Counted from the first letter of the stretch, positions 20,177 to 28,873 are shown. The stretch is DNA of 64,000 bases from Vagococcus fluvialis bH819 (GCF_900163795.1 NZ_FWFD01000008.1:124001-188000); one strand, 5' to 3'. Notes: generated by a model not told the origin, from the sequence alone. Program-made: numbers and translations.

Positions 20177-21001
20177 TTACGTTAGCCTACTATGAGATAA
20201 CTCCACAATCTCTTCTGCTGATACTTCACTTAAAAATGCCCCTATTCCTTCAACAGGTTTTAAATGTGCTAAGAATTCAATATTACCATCCCCACCTGTA
20301 ATAGGTGAAAAATCCAGACCTTCTACATTAAATCCAAATTCTTGAACGAAAGATAAAACATCTTTTAAAACAGATAAGTGAACTTTTCTATCACGAATAA
20401 TTCCTTTTTTACCCACTTGCGCTTTTCCTGCTTCAAATTGAGGTTTTATCAAAGCTATCACCTCTCCATCAGGTGTTATAATCGTTCTTAAAACAGGTAA
20501 AATTAATTTTAGCGATATAAAGGAAACATCGATTGAAGCGACATCAGGCTGACCTTTGGTAAAATCCTCTAATTTAGAGTATCTAAAGTTTGTTTTTTCC
20601 ATCACTTCAACACGGTCGTCTTGTCTTAATTTCCACGCTAACTGATTAGAACCAACATCTAAAGCATAGCTCATTTTAGCTCCATTTTGTAGCGCTACAT
20701 CTGTAAATCCACCTGTTGAAGAACCGATATCTAATAAAATTTTACCTTCAAAATCCACCAAAAAAGATGCCATTGCTTTTTCTAATTTCAAACCACCACG
20801 AGAAACATATTTTAAAGCTTGTCCTTTTAACCTAAGAACAGAATCTACTGAGATTTTTTCGCCTGGTTTATCATAACGAACGCCGTTTGAATCTACAACC
20901 AAGCCAGCCATGACATTTCGTTTAGCTTTCTCACGAGTCTCACTCAACCCTTGTTGGACCACTAGTACATCCACACGTTCTTTCTTTACTTTTTCACTCA
21001 T
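20177..21001 (-). CDS. tlyA: TlyA-family rRNA 2'-O-methyltransferase (hemolysin-like)
   Basis: Predicted rRNA ribose methyltransferase; the hemolysin label of the family is historical. N-terminal S4 domain (ERVDVLVVQQGLSETREKAK) and an FtsJ-type Rossmann domain with the SAM loop LLDIGSSTGGFTDVAL near residue 90. DVSFISLKLILP follows and IKPQFEAGKAQVGKKGI is near residue 188. 274 residues. It overlaps the ispA stop by one base. Confidence 0.94.
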   Translation of the reverse strand: MSEKVKKERVDVLVVQQGLSETREKAKRNVMAGLVVDSNGVRYDKPGEKISVDSVLRLKGQALKYVSRGGLKLEKAMASFLVDFEGKILLDIGSSTGGFTDVALQNGAKMSYALDVGSNQLAWKLRQDDRVEVMEKTNFRYSKLEDFTKGQPDVASIDVSFISLKLILPVLRTIITPDGEVIALIKPQFEAGKAQVGKKGIIRDRKVHLSVLKDVLSFVQEFGFNVEGLDFSPITGGDGNIEFLAHLKPVEGIGAFLSEVSAEEIVELSHSRLT

Positions 21002-21897
21002 TACATTACCTTCAATTCTTCTAAAATAACATCTAATAAGGTTTCTTTTTTGTCATAGTTCAGTATTTCTTTGGCCTGATTTAACGCTTCTTGAGCATTG
21101 TCACAATATGATTCAAATGCGGTTTGAGCACCCTTTATACCTAACAAAGAAACATAAGTATTTTTATCATGTGCTGCATCTGCACCTATTTTCTTACCGA
21201 TGATAGTCTCATCACCAATAACATCTAATAAATCATCCCTCACTTGAAAAGCAATCCCTAGATATTCCGCATATTCAATAAGATATTTTTTAACTTCTAG
21301 ATTATCGGTACTTAAACTGGCACCAGCTTCTACTGCATATTTTATTAATTCACCTGTTTTTTTACTGTGCATATCTTGTAATTCTTTTAACGTTATTTTT
21401 TTATTTTCTCCTAACATATCTTCCATTTGTCCTGCTATCATACCTGACGAACCAGACGCATTAGCAAATAAGCGAATCAACTCTACTTTCAAAGCACTTT
21501 CAATTTCTGCTGTTGACACTAAATGAAAAGCTTCAGTCAATAAAGCATCTCCTGATAAAATCGCCACAGCTTCACCATAAATTTTATGGTTGGTGGGTTT
21601 TCCCCGCCTTAAATCATCATCATCCATCGCTGGTAAATCATCATGTATTAACGAATAAGTATGAACCATTTCTAAAGCCGCAGCTACGTCGTAATGCTGA
21701 CTTTCAAAAGAAACTTCAAAAAAATCGACTGTCGCCAATAATAACAACGGTCTGAATCTTTTACCTCCTGCCATTAAAGAATAAGCCATTGACTCTAGCA
21801 GTAGCTCAGATTGGTTGCTCTTTTTTAAAAAAGTTACCATTGTCTGATTAATAAAAGGAATGTTATTTGCTGAAAACTCCTTATATGTTAGCATCAT
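21001..21897 (-). CDS. ispA: Polyprenyl synthetase (farnesyl diphosphate synthase)
   Basis: Condenses IPP with allylic diphosphates to make farnesyl diphosphate, the precursor of undecaprenyl phosphate for the cell wall. The first aspartate-rich motif is DDLPAMDDDDLRRGKPT and the second is FQVRDDLLDVIGD. 298 residues. Between xseB and tlyA, two bases after xseB. Confidence 0.95.
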   Translation of the reverse strand: MMLTYKEFSANNIPFINQTMVTFLKKSNQSELLLESMAYSLMAGGKRFRPLLLLATVDFFEVSFESQHYDVAAALEMVHTYSLIHDDLPAMDDDDLRRGKPTNHKIYGEAVAILSGDALLTEAFHLVSTAEIESALKVELIRLFANASGSSGMIAGQMEDMLGENKKITLKELQDMHSKKTGELIKYAVEAGASLSTDNLEVKKYLIEYAEYLGIAFQVRDDLLDVIGDETIIGKKIGADAAHDKNTYVSLLGIKGAQTAFESYCDNAQEALNQAKEILNYDKKETLLDVILEELKVM

Positions 21898-21899
21898 AA

Positions 21900-22130
21900 C
21901 TACTCTCCTTGCTCTTCAAAAGGAACTTCTTGACCATCTTCTGACATAATTTTTGTTAAAGTTTCTTCTGCATTAGTCAAAGTATCTTGACATAATTTGC
22001 TCAACTCTATTCCTTTTTGAAATTGATCTAACGCGTCTTCTAAAGGAACTTCCCCTGTTTCTAATTGTTTTACGATTTCTTCAAGTTCTGCTAGAGAAGC
22101 TTCAAAAGTTTGTTTTTTTTCTTTTACCAT
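21900..22130 (-). CDS. xseB: Exodeoxyribonuclease VII small subunit
   Basis: 76-residue helical protein with the family signature [20 protein letters not shown], followed by [20 protein letters not shown]. It binds XseA to form the ssDNA exonuclease. Four bases separate it from xseA. Confidence 0.96.
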   Translation of the reverse strand: MVKEKKQTFEASLAELEEIVKQLETGEVPLEDALDQFQKGIELSKLCQDTLTNAEETLTKIMSEDGQEVPFEEQGE

Positions 22131-22134
22131 TTTT

Positions 22135-23475
22135 TTAGTCCTTTCTAACTACATCAGTTACCGTTGTATCTACAACACCATCTGACAAGTGAACACTTAG
22201 TATTTGTTCTTTATCTATTTCATTAACTGACTTAATTATTTTCTCATCTATCGTCACATAACTGTACCCTCGCAGCATCGTTTTTAACGGACTCAACAAA
22301 TCCAAATTAGCTATCTGTTGACTTACAGCTATCTTCTTACTTTCAACTAATCGTTCCATATTTTTTTCTAATTTATCATTTAAGAATTCTATCTGTTGCC
22401 TTGAAATCTTAACTTTTTCTTGAGGATTCCTAAAGTATAAGCGTTGCTTCATTTGTTCGAATTTTTTTTCTTTTTGATTTATCTCTTGAGACAAACTTTG
22501 TTCTAACTTACGATTTAGTGTATCCAACTGAACCGAAAAAGCTTCATATAACCGTTTAGGTTGCTTAAAAACAAAAGAGTTTACAGCATGTTCATGCTTT
22601 TGTTTTTTATGTTTTAATTGCGCAGACATTGCTTGGAATAAACGATTCTCTTTTTCTTTAATTCTCAATAACTCTTCTCTTAGTACAGGTGTCGCAATCT
22701 CAGCTGCCGCTGTTGGTGTCGCTGCTCTAACATCTGCTACTAAATCTGCAATCGTTGTATCTGTTTCATGCCCCACAGATGACACTATTGGTGTTCTCGC
22801 TTCAAAAATAGCTCTAGCAACATTCTCTTCGTTAAAAGGCCATAAATCTTCAATCGACCCACCACCACGAGCCACAATCATCGTATCATATTCACCACTT
22901 TGATCCACTTCTTTAATCCGTCTAGTAATATCTGCTGCAGCTTTATCTCCTTGCACAAGCGTTGGAAAGACCACAAGCTGAGCAATTGGATACCTTCTTT
23001 TAACCGTTGTCATGATATCCCGCACAACAGCTCCACTTGGACTTGTCACAACAGCAATTTTTTTAGGGTACTTCACTAATGGTTGTTTAAAGTTAGGATT
23101 AAACAAACCCTCTTTGTGAAAAGCTTTTTTACGTTCCTCTAAAGCTTGATATAAAGCTCCCACACCGTCTGGTTCCATGTGTTCCACATAAATTTGATAG
23201 CTACCGCCGGGTTCATAAAGAGAAATACGTCCAATCACTAAAACTTTCATTCCTTCTTCTGGCTGAAACTTTAGTTTTCCAAAAGCTCCTTTAAACATAA
23301 TTGCCGAAATTTTTGCCTGATCATCTTTTAAACTAAAATACTGATGAGCGTTTGGCCTCATTCTAAAATTTGAAATCTCCCCTGTTAAAAAGATACGTTC
23401 TAAATATGGGTCTGCTTCAAATTTTCGTTTGAGATATTTAGTTAATGCTGTTACCGTTAAATACTTTTCAGTCAT
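22135..23475 (-). CDS. xseA: Exodeoxyribonuclease VII large subunit
   Basis: Catalytic subunit of exonuclease VII. N-terminal OB fold ([20 protein letters not shown], then GEISNF), the nuclease core ([58 protein letters not shown]), then a long coiled-coil C-terminal half. 446 residues. 17 bases after folD. Confidence 0.97.
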   Translation of the reverse strand: MTEKYLTVTALTKYLKRKFEADPYLERIFLTGEISNFRMRPNAHQYFSLKDDQAKISAIMFKGAFGKLKFQPEEGMKVLVIGRISLYEPGGSYQIYVEHMEPDGVGALYQALEERKKAFHKEGLFNPNFKQPLVKYPKKIAVVTSPSGAVVRDIMTTVKRRYPIAQLVVFPTLVQGDKAAADITRRIKEVDQSGEYDTMIVARGGGSIEDLWPFNEENVARAIFEARTPIVSSVGHETDTTIADLVADVRAATPTAAAEIATPVLREELLRIKEKENRLFQAMSAQLKHKKQKHEHAVNSFVFKQPKRLYEAFSVQLDTLNRKLEQSLSQEINQKEKKFEQMKQRLYFRNPQEKVKISRQQIEFLNDKLEKNMERLVESKKIAVSQQIANLDLLSPLKTMLRGYSYVTIDEKIIKSVNEIDKEQILSVHLSDGVVDTTVTDVVRKD

Positions 23476-23492
23476 ATTTTCACAATCCTTTA

Positions 23493-24335
23493 CTAACCTC
23501 TCGCATTTGCGACTGTCTGCTCCATTAACATACCAATCGTCATTGGGCCAACACCACCAGGAACTGGTGTAATAAAAGAAGCTTTTTGACTCACTTCATC
23601 AAATTTAACGTCTCCTACTAAATGCCCATCAGCATGACGGTTCATCCCGACATCAACAACAACCGCACCTTCTTTAATATGATCCGCAGTTAAAAATTCA
23701 GATTCCCCAATAGCAACAACCACAATATCCGCTTCACTTGTAATTTTTTTCAAATCTTTTGTATGAGAGTGCGTAATCGTAACCGTAGCATTATGCATTA
23801 ATAAAAGTTGAGCCATCGGTTTTCCAACAATATTACTTCGCCCAATTACAACAGCATTTTTTCCTGCTATCTCTATTTCATGTTCTTCTAGTAACCTTAT
23901 AATTCCATAAGGCGTACAAGGTAATTTATCAGGTTTCCCAATGAATAATTTTCCCATGTTCAAAGGATGGAACCCGTCCACATCTTTTTTAGAATCAATC
24001 GCTAAAATAATTTTCTCTTCATCAATATGTTTTGGTAGGGGAAGTTGTACCAAGATACCGTCTACCTGTTGGTCTTCATTGTACTCATTGATCCGTCTTA
24101 ACAACTCTTCCTCAGTCGTACTTTCAGATAAGCGATCAACTTGAGAATGAAACCCAATATTTTTTGCCGAATTTTCTTTATTTTTAACGTATACTTGACT
24201 CCCTACATCTTCACCGATTAAAATAACCACTAATTTTGGAAGTCTTTTTCCTTTTTGTTTCCATCCAGCAACTTCTTGCTTAAGATTTGCTTGTATCTTA
24301 TCGCTAAGCGCACGACCATCTAATAATATTGCCAT
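23493..24335 (-). CDS. folD: Bifunctional methylene-THF dehydrogenase/cyclohydrolase FolD
   Basis: Interconverts methylene-, methenyl- and formyl-THF. Motifs: VGSQVYVKNKENSAKNIG (catalytic lysine), GILVQLPLPKHI, CTPYGIIRLLEEH, NAVVIGRSNIVGKPMAQLLL (NADP site) and TPVPGGVGPMTIGMLMEQT. GGAGGTG sits seven bases ahead of the ATG at 24335; the upstream TTG in frame would lie before that site, so I reject it. 280 residues. Confidence 0.96.
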   Translation of the reverse strand: MAILLDGRALSDKIQANLKQEVAGWKQKGKRLPKLVVILIGEDVGSQVYVKNKENSAKNIGFHSQVDRLSESTTEEELLRRINEYNEDQQVDGILVQLPLPKHIDEEKIILAIDSKKDVDGFHPLNMGKLFIGKPDKLPCTPYGIIRLLEEHEIEIAGKNAVVIGRSNIVGKPMAQLLLMHNATVTITHSHTKDLKKITSEADIVVVAIGESEFLTADHIKEGAVVVDVGMNRHADGHLVGDVKFDEVSQKASFITPVPGGVGPMTIGMLMEQTVANARG

Positions 24336-24434
24336 TAAAAACACCTCCAAAATTTAATTACACATGCCTACATTCTAGCATAAAAAGACTTTCTCGAAAA
24401 TAGAGTGGTGAAAAAGTGGTTCTGCTTCAAGTAA

Positions 24435-24467
24435 CAAAAAAACTCAAACAAAATTAATTGTTTGAGT
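24435..24467 (-). terminator. Terminator of asp23-nusB
   Basis: ACTCAAACA and TGTTTGAGT arms followed on the minus strand by a run of T. The stem includes the last nusB codons. It separates nusB from folD as transcription units. Confidence 0.8.
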
Positions 24468-24879
24468 CCAATTCTTTCATAACTGATGATAACACGCCGT
24501 TAATAAAACGACGGGATTCATCATCACTAAATGTCTTCGCTAATTCCAACGCTTCATTTAAAGATACTTTGTACGGGATATCCGACACATAAAACATCTC
24601 AAATAAAGCTAATCTTAAAATAGTTAAATCAGTTTTCGCAATACGATTTACTGTCCAACGCTTTAAGTGCTTTTCAATATGCTGATCTAATTCTAACTGA
24701 TGTTCCTTTACACCACCAACAACTACTTTGATATATTGAGGTATTTCTTCACAGGTCTGTTCTTCATATAGGTCAAGGACATTTTCAATCACTTGATCAA
24801 CCTCTACACCCTCGCTATATAAGATAGAAAAATTGACTTGGAACGCTATTTCTCTTAACTGATGTCTTGTTAACTCCAC
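24454..24879 (-). CDS. nusB: Transcription antitermination factor NusB
   Basis: Part of the rRNA antitermination complex. All-helical NusB fold, with ELTRHQLREIAFQVNFSILY at the start and NEALELAKTFSDDESRRFIN near the C-terminus. I chose GTG at 24879, one base after the asp23-like stop and six bases after AGGAAG, giving ELTRHQ at the N-terminus. An ATG at 24894 lies inside the upstream gene and has no spaced Shine-Dalgarno. About 141 residues. Confidence 0.92.
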   Translation of the reverse strand: MELTRHQLREIAFQVNFSILYSEGVEVDQVIENVLDLYEEQTCEEIPQYIKVVVGGVKEHQLELDQHIEKHLKRWTVNRIAKTDLTILRLALFEMFYVSDIPYKVSLNEALELAKTFSDDESRRFINGVLSSVMKELDSNN

Positions 24880-24880
24880 T

Positions 24881-25309
24881 CTATTCTTCCTCATCTTCTG
24901 AATCAAACAACTCGTCTAAGTCTGGTAATGAAATCTTTTCAGGAACAACACCCACCACATGGACGTTAACTTCTGATAATTCCAAATCTGTCATATACAA
25001 GACTTGTTGTTTAACTTTTTCTTGCATGTCTATTGCCACTTTTGGTACTGAAACACCGTAATTCAGATAACAAAATAAATCAATACGAATGTTACCTTCC
25101 TCATTCTTCAATGATACACCCTTATCATGGACTGATTTTCCAAATAATTCTGTAACATTTGACGCTAAATTACCACGCATTGCATAAACGCCTTCCACTT
25201 TCGACGCTGCAATCCCAACGATAACTTCTAATACCTCAGGAGCAACAACAATTTCTCCACCAATTTCTTGATTATTGCTGCTTAGGACTAAATCTTTATT
25301 TTCTGCCAT
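24881..25309 (-). CDS. Asp23/Gls24 family envelope stress protein (YqhY-like)
   Basis: 142-residue protein of the Asp23 family (GGEIVVAPEVLEVIVGIAAS, then KVEGVYAMRG). The conserved RIDLFCYLNYGVSVPKVA strand and the acidic tail DELFDSEDEEE are present. The copy next to nusB corresponds to Bacillus YqhY, which has been linked to control of acetyl-CoA carboxylase; that role is family knowledge only. GAGG precedes the ATG. Confidence 0.92.
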   Translation of the reverse strand: MAENKDLVLSSNNQEIGGEIVVAPEVLEVIVGIAASKVEGVYAMRGNLASNVTELFGKSVHDKGVSLKNEEGNIRIDLFCYLNYGVSVPKVAIDMQEKVKQQVLYMTDLELSEVNVHVVGVVPEKISLPDLDELFDSEDEEE

Positions 25310-25416
25310 CTGTCTTCCTCCTTCAGTTCGTTTTAACTTGAGAAACCTACAATTTGATTAATAAAACTATCTCCTCAAAACATTAAGAATATAATATTTT
25401 TAATCATTTGTCTATT

Positions 25417-26481
25417 CTATAAAATAATAAGCTCTTTTTCAGAATGTGTCAATCTCTTTATCCCATTATCTGTCACTAACATGTCATCCTCAATCCGAAC
25501 GCCACCAATTCCAGGTAAATAAATTCCTGGCTCATTTGTAATCACATTGCCTGAGACAAAAGCTTTTTCTGCCATTTTTGAAACATTTGGCCCCTCATGA
25601 ATCTCTAATCCAATGCCATGACCTGTAGAATGGCCAAACGCCTCACCATAACCTTTTGATTCAATATAATCACGAGCTACTGCATCTAACTCAGCCCCAG
25701 TCATTCCTGGTTTCGCAACATCTAAAACTTTTTGTTGTGCTTCTTTCACAATTTGATAAATTTCTTTTAATTTTTGATTCGGTTCGCCAAGAGAGATAGT
25801 TCTTGTCATATCTGATACGTATCCTTGATAGTAACAACCAAAATCAATGGTAATAAAATCACCTTGCTCAATTACTTTTTCACTAGCCACTCCGTGAGGC
25901 ATTGCCGATCTCAATCCACTCGCCACTATTGTTTCAAAAGAAACACCAGAAGCACCTAAGTTTCTCATATAAAAATCAAGTTCATTGGCTACTTGAATTT
26001 CTGTCATTCCTGGTTTGATATAAGTTAAAATATGACTAAAAGCTTTATCAGCAATCTCACACGCTTTTTCAATTATTTTAACTTCCGATTCATCTTTGAT
26101 CTCCCTTAATTCTTCAATCATTCCTGAAACAGGGATTAAATCTGCTTCCATAATCATTTCTAATTGAACATATTCTTTAAAGGAAACCAACGCTTCTTCA
26201 AAAGCAAGAGTTTCTAGTTTCTTTTCTTCCACTAAATCTGCCACTACATCAAAAATCGGTCCAAAATTCTGAACAACTTTATAACCTTTACACTGAGTTG
26301 TAGCTTGCTCAGTATATCTAAAATCCGTAATAAAAAATGCTTCTTCTAAGGTAATTAGAGCAATACCCGTTGTCCCTGTAAACCCTGTTAAATAACGTAA
26401 ATTGTATGAACTAGTTATTAAAAATGACCCAATATCTTCTTTGATCATTTCTTTTCTTAAATTATCAACTCTACTAATCAT
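25417..26481 (-). CDS. M24 family Xaa-Pro peptidase
   Basis: Cytoplasmic metallopeptidase that removes residues before proline. Creatinase-like N-terminal domain and a pita-bread domain with all five metal ligands visible: TIDFGCYYQGYVSDMTRT (two Asp), GHSTGHGIGLEIHE (His), TNEPGIYLPG (Glu) and GVRIEDDM (Glu). 354 residues fits PepP/PepQ short forms. In many relatives efp lies between this gene and asp23; here only about 100 noncoding bases separate them. Confidence 0.94.
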   Translation of the reverse strand: MISRVDNLRKEMIKEDIGSFLITSSYNLRYLTGFTGTTGIALITLEEAFFITDFRYTEQATTQCKGYKVVQNFGPIFDVVADLVEEKKLETLAFEEALVSFKEYVQLEMIMEADLIPVSGMIEELREIKDESEVKIIEKACEIADKAFSHILTYIKPGMTEIQVANELDFYMRNLGASGVSFETIVASGLRSAMPHGVASEKVIEQGDFITIDFGCYYQGYVSDMTRTISLGEPNQKLKEIYQIVKEAQQKVLDVAKPGMTGAELDAVARDYIESKGYGEAFGHSTGHGIGLEIHEGPNVSKMAEKAFVSGNVITNEPGIYLPGIGGVRIEDDMLVTDNGIKRLTHSEKELIIL

Positions 26482-26567
26482 CTATCAAGACACCTTCCCC
26501 TTTATTTCTAATACTATTATAACAAAAGGACTAGATAAATTAAACCAATCTCTATTTTCTTAACAAC

Positions 26568-26600
26568 AAAAAAACAACCCAATAAATTGAGTTGTTTATT
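26568..26600 (-). terminator. Original rpmA operon terminator, now displaced
   Basis: AACAAC-CAAT and ATTG-GTTGTT arms, then on the minus strand a T run. It abuts the left att copy, so before integration it stood directly after the rpmA stop codon. It is now 8.4 kb from rpmA. Confidence 0.75.
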
Positions 26601-26603
26601 AGT

Positions 26604-26624
26604 ATTATTTAGCTACTGGATAGA
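26604..26624. repeat. attL core, 21 bp
   Basis: Identical to 35058-35078. The bases correspond to the rpmA 3' end read on the minus strand (TATCCAGTAGCTAAATAA). Left of it is host DNA with the old rpmA terminator. Confidence 0.88.
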
Positions 26625-26727
26625 GAAAGTTCTACTTTTAACACGTTTCAACCTACCACAAGAAACGCTATATAATAGTAGGTTTTAATCATAAAGTATT
26701 CAACCAGTCATAATATGTCACATTCAG

Positions 26728-26750
26728 ATGGCATTCAATATGGCATTCAA
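26728..26750 (+). repeat. Integrase arm-type repeats, left end
   Basis: ATGGCATTCAA at 26728-26738 and again at 26740-26750, start to start 12 bases. The same pair with the same spacing and orientation lies at 34965-34987 beside the other att copy. Probable arm-binding sites for the N-terminal domain of the integrase. Confidence 0.75.
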
Positions 26751-26782
26751 AACGCTACGGGCGAGATGGTGAGTTTATATAG

Positions 26783-26810
26783 AAAAAGAGATGAGAGATC
26801 ATCTCTTTTT
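26783..26810. terminator. Terminator after the deaminase-like gene
   Basis: Perfect 12-bp stem AAAAAGAGATGA with TCATCTCTTTTT and a GAGA loop, 30 bases beyond the stop at 26840. It is T-rich in both directions and also insulates the element from the host side. Confidence 0.85.
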
Positions 26811-26839
26811 TCATAATAAATTATACCACTCATAAGCGG

Positions 26840-28135
26840 TCAGTATCTATCTCTATATATAACTATTTTTAATGCTGTTTTATCTAGAGGGCTAGTATCA
26901 ACTTCTTGTCCAGTTCCACTGCATTCTAATAAGGAATCTATGTTACAAATAAAATGTAGATTCTCTTTCATAGTTATACATCTTTTACAAGGTTGAAATT
27001 TAACAAATATATGAGAATCATCATCTTTTATACTAATATTTTCTAACTTCATTGATAGTAATTTTTTTTCACAACATGCAAATAATTTCCCTTTATTACG
27101 TTTATCATCATTTAATAAGATTGCTGCACTATTTGCATTTTCATAATCAGCTAAATTAATGTAATCATTTTCTAAACTACACATATAATAACGAGTCGAC
27201 GTATTTAACTTTACATATTCATACTTATTTATACAATTATCAGTGATTTTTTTAAATATTTTTTCTGCGTCTATTTCCAAATTACGTTTAGCCCCACTAA
27301 TTGATAAGTATGTTTTATCATCATTTTCAATCCTCATAGCCGCAATACATTTTGATTCTAAATTATATTTTAATTTATTTGAATCATTATTTGTTCTAAT
27401 TCTAGATAATTCAGCTACTATCCTTTGAGGTAATGACAAATTATTTCCCGTTATTTCTAAAAGCGACATTTGTTCTTGTAATTCAATTTGATTATTATTA
27501 AAACTCTTGTCCAACTCGATTATCATTTTCTTTACTATTTTTTCATAATGATACTCATCATATGGGAAATTCTTGTTTTTGGCTTGTTGGATGTTTTTAT
27601 CCTCAGAAATTACCATCATAAATGTTTTACTTTTTTTATACCTAATAGTATATTCTTCAGTCTCTATATTAAGTTCTAATTGATTCCCTAATAAATAAAG
27701 ACTTCTAGCAAGCAGATTCATGCGCCATAGCTTTTTTAAAGTTTCATTTTGAAAACCTTTAATTTTATCCATATATTTTTTAATTGTTTTTTTCTCGTAA
27801 AAGAAACTATAATAAATATTAATTTTTTTTAACAGTTCATATCTAGAATTTTCTTCATTAGCGCCAAAAACATCGTTCTTTAATTCATCCCAAATATATT
27901 TCTTTACTAATATAAGATCAGAATATTTCTTATCTAAAATAGAAAAATCACTTTTTTCTCGTTCACTAATTTCTCTTGGCCAACTTTCAGCTAAATAAAA
28001 TGGTACAAAAATATTACCCAAAATATAAAATAGATTGTTTTCTTTAAACTCTTTTTCGTATAAAATAATGCGATCATTTAACTCAGTTTTCAAAATATAT
28101 TTTAACTCTAAGTCTATATCATTATCATTTTCCAT
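26840..28135 (-). CDS. Unknown protein with a C-terminal cytidine-deaminase-like zinc signature
   Basis: I do not recognise the full-length family (431 residues). Residues 1-250 are helical and charged with no known motif. The C-terminal part looks like a CDA-fold deaminase: strand CIAAMRIE (263-270), strand KTYLSISGA (274-282), a helix carrying CCEKKLL with C354 and E356 placed like the Cys/His-x-Glu motif, and strand HIFVKFQPCKRC (375-386) with the PCxxC zinc pair C383/C386. This order matches polymorphic-toxin deaminases (family knowledge). It sits at the cargo end of the element, with an AGAGG Shine-Dalgarno and its own terminator. Role in phage defence or as a toxin is inference; no immunity gene is obvious beside it. 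Confidence 0.7.
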   Translation of the reverse strand: MENDNDIDLELKYILKTELNDRIILYEKEFKENNLFYILGNIFVPFYLAESWPREISEREKSDFSILDKKYSDLILVKKYIWDELKNDVFGANEENSRYELLKKINIYYSFFYEKKTIKKYMDKIKGFQNETLKKLWRMNLLARSLYLLGNQLELNIETEEYTIRYKKSKTFMMVISEDKNIQQAKNKNFPYDEYHYEKIVKKMIIELDKSFNNNQIELQEQMSLLEITGNNLSLPQRIVAELSRIRTNNDSNKLKYNLESKCIAAMRIENDDKTYLSISGAKRNLEIDAEKIFKKITDNCINKYEYVKLNTSTRYYMCSLENDYINLADYENANSAAILLNDDKRNKGKLFACCEKKLLSMKLENISIKDDDSHIFVKFQPCKRCITMKENLHFICNIDSLLECSGTGQEVDTSPLDKTALKIVIYRDRY

Positions 28136-28213
28136 ATTTACCTCTCCCTGTATAACATTTATTAATTAAAATATATCACTTTCCAACACACATTTGATTT
28201 ATTTCTAGTATAC

Positions 28214-28240
28214 CAAAAAAACCCACTAATTAAAGTGAGC
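28214..28240 (-). terminator. Terminator of the element's replication operon
   Basis: On the minus strand CTCACT-TTAAT-AGTGGG followed by seven T. It lies between the 48-residue reading frame and the promoter region of the deaminase-like gene, so the latter is likely transcribed separately. Confidence 0.75.
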
Positions 28241-28249
28241 TTTCAAATG

Positions 28250-28396
28250 CTATCCATTTACTTTACTAGCTAAATCATTAAACGTGAGTGTTTTAACCAT
28301 GCTTAATCCACCAGGGTATCTACCTAAAACGGCTGACTTGTCAGGACTAATATAAGTTTTAAGCTTATTTAATAAGTATTTGACTATCGAGATCAT
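28250..28396 (-). CDS. Small hypothetical protein (48 aa) of the element
   Basis: Reading frame starting ATG at 28396, overlapping the end of the upstream 89-residue gene by 32 bases. The product contains KLKTYISPDKSAVLGRYPGG and ends LTFNDLASKVNG. It looks protein-like and I believe similar peptides occur in phages of Lactobacillales, but I cannot name a family. No clear Shine-Dalgarno is visible, so translation would depend on coupling. Confidence 0.5.
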   Translation of the reverse strand: MISIVKYLLNKLKTYISPDKSAVLGRYPGGLSMVKTLTFNDLASKVNG

Positions 28397-28634
28397 CAAA
28401 TTTAGATATAAAGTCAAGCAGCTTTTGTTTTCGCTGCATTAAACTATCTAATTCAAGCTTTTTTTCTTTAATAATGCCTTCAATTTTCGCACCTTTACTT
28501 TCTTTAGTGATTTTCACTTTAGATAGATCACCACTTACCCAACGCTTTAATTCTGACTCGTAATCATCTATTTCAAATTCTAGGTAATCAATTGCACGTT
28601 GTAACGTTTGGTACTTTGTCAGCCAGTCATACAT
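28365..28634 (-). CDS. Hypothetical coiled-coil protein of the element (89 aa)
   Basis: Unknown function. The start at 28634 is fixed by GGGAGG seven bases upstream (MYDWLTKYQTLQRAIDYLEF); a longer frame exists but lacks a ribosome site. Helical and highly charged, with two heptad-like stretches (residues 8-32 and 50-80). Separated from the upstream xtrA-like gene by a strong hairpin. Confidence 0.75.
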   Translation of the reverse strand: MYDWLTKYQTLQRAIDYLEFEIDDYESELKRWVSGDLSKVKITKESKGAKIEGIIKEKKLELDSLMQRKQKLLDFISKFDDLDSQILIK

Positions 28635-28660
28635 CTTGAAACCTCCCGTGTTATTAAAAA

Positions 28661-28706
28661 GAGAACACAAGCTACTAGCCAAAAATGACTAACAACCTAT
28701 GTCCTC
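28661..28706 (-). terminator. 20-bp wobble-rich hairpin of the element operon
   Basis: In the minus-strand RNA, AGGACAUAGGUUGUUAGUC pairs along its whole length with GGCUAGUAGCUUGUGUUCU around a loop of about six bases, using seven G-U pairs, then a U run. On the plus strand the same positions would be A-C mismatches, so the fold is strand specific. A smaller CACG-AAAG-CGTG hairpin precedes it. Confidence 0.65.
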
Positions 28707-28725
28707 ACGCTTTCGTGTCAGACTA

Positions 28726-28857
28726 TTAAATTTTTTCTGATATGATCGTTTCTTTTCTGATTACCTGACCATCTTGGATAATCAAGCGAACCTCTCCATA
28801 TTTTGGCAGCTCCACTGTTGTGTTTTTTCCTTTTGAATCAATGTAAATTTTATCCAT
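28726..28857 (-). CDS. XtrA/YqaO-like small phage protein (43 aa)
   Basis: Starts MDKIYIDSKGKNTTVELPKY, then GEVRLIIQDGQVIRKE. This fits the small DUF3954/XtrA family of phage and element genes as I remember it; function unknown. It starts 16 bases after the dnaC-like stop with AGGGA upstream, in the same operon. Confidence 0.72.
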   Translation of the reverse strand: MDKIYIDSKGKNTTVELPKYGEVRLIIQDGQVIRKETIISEKI

Positions 28858-28873
28858 TCATTTCCCTACTTTC

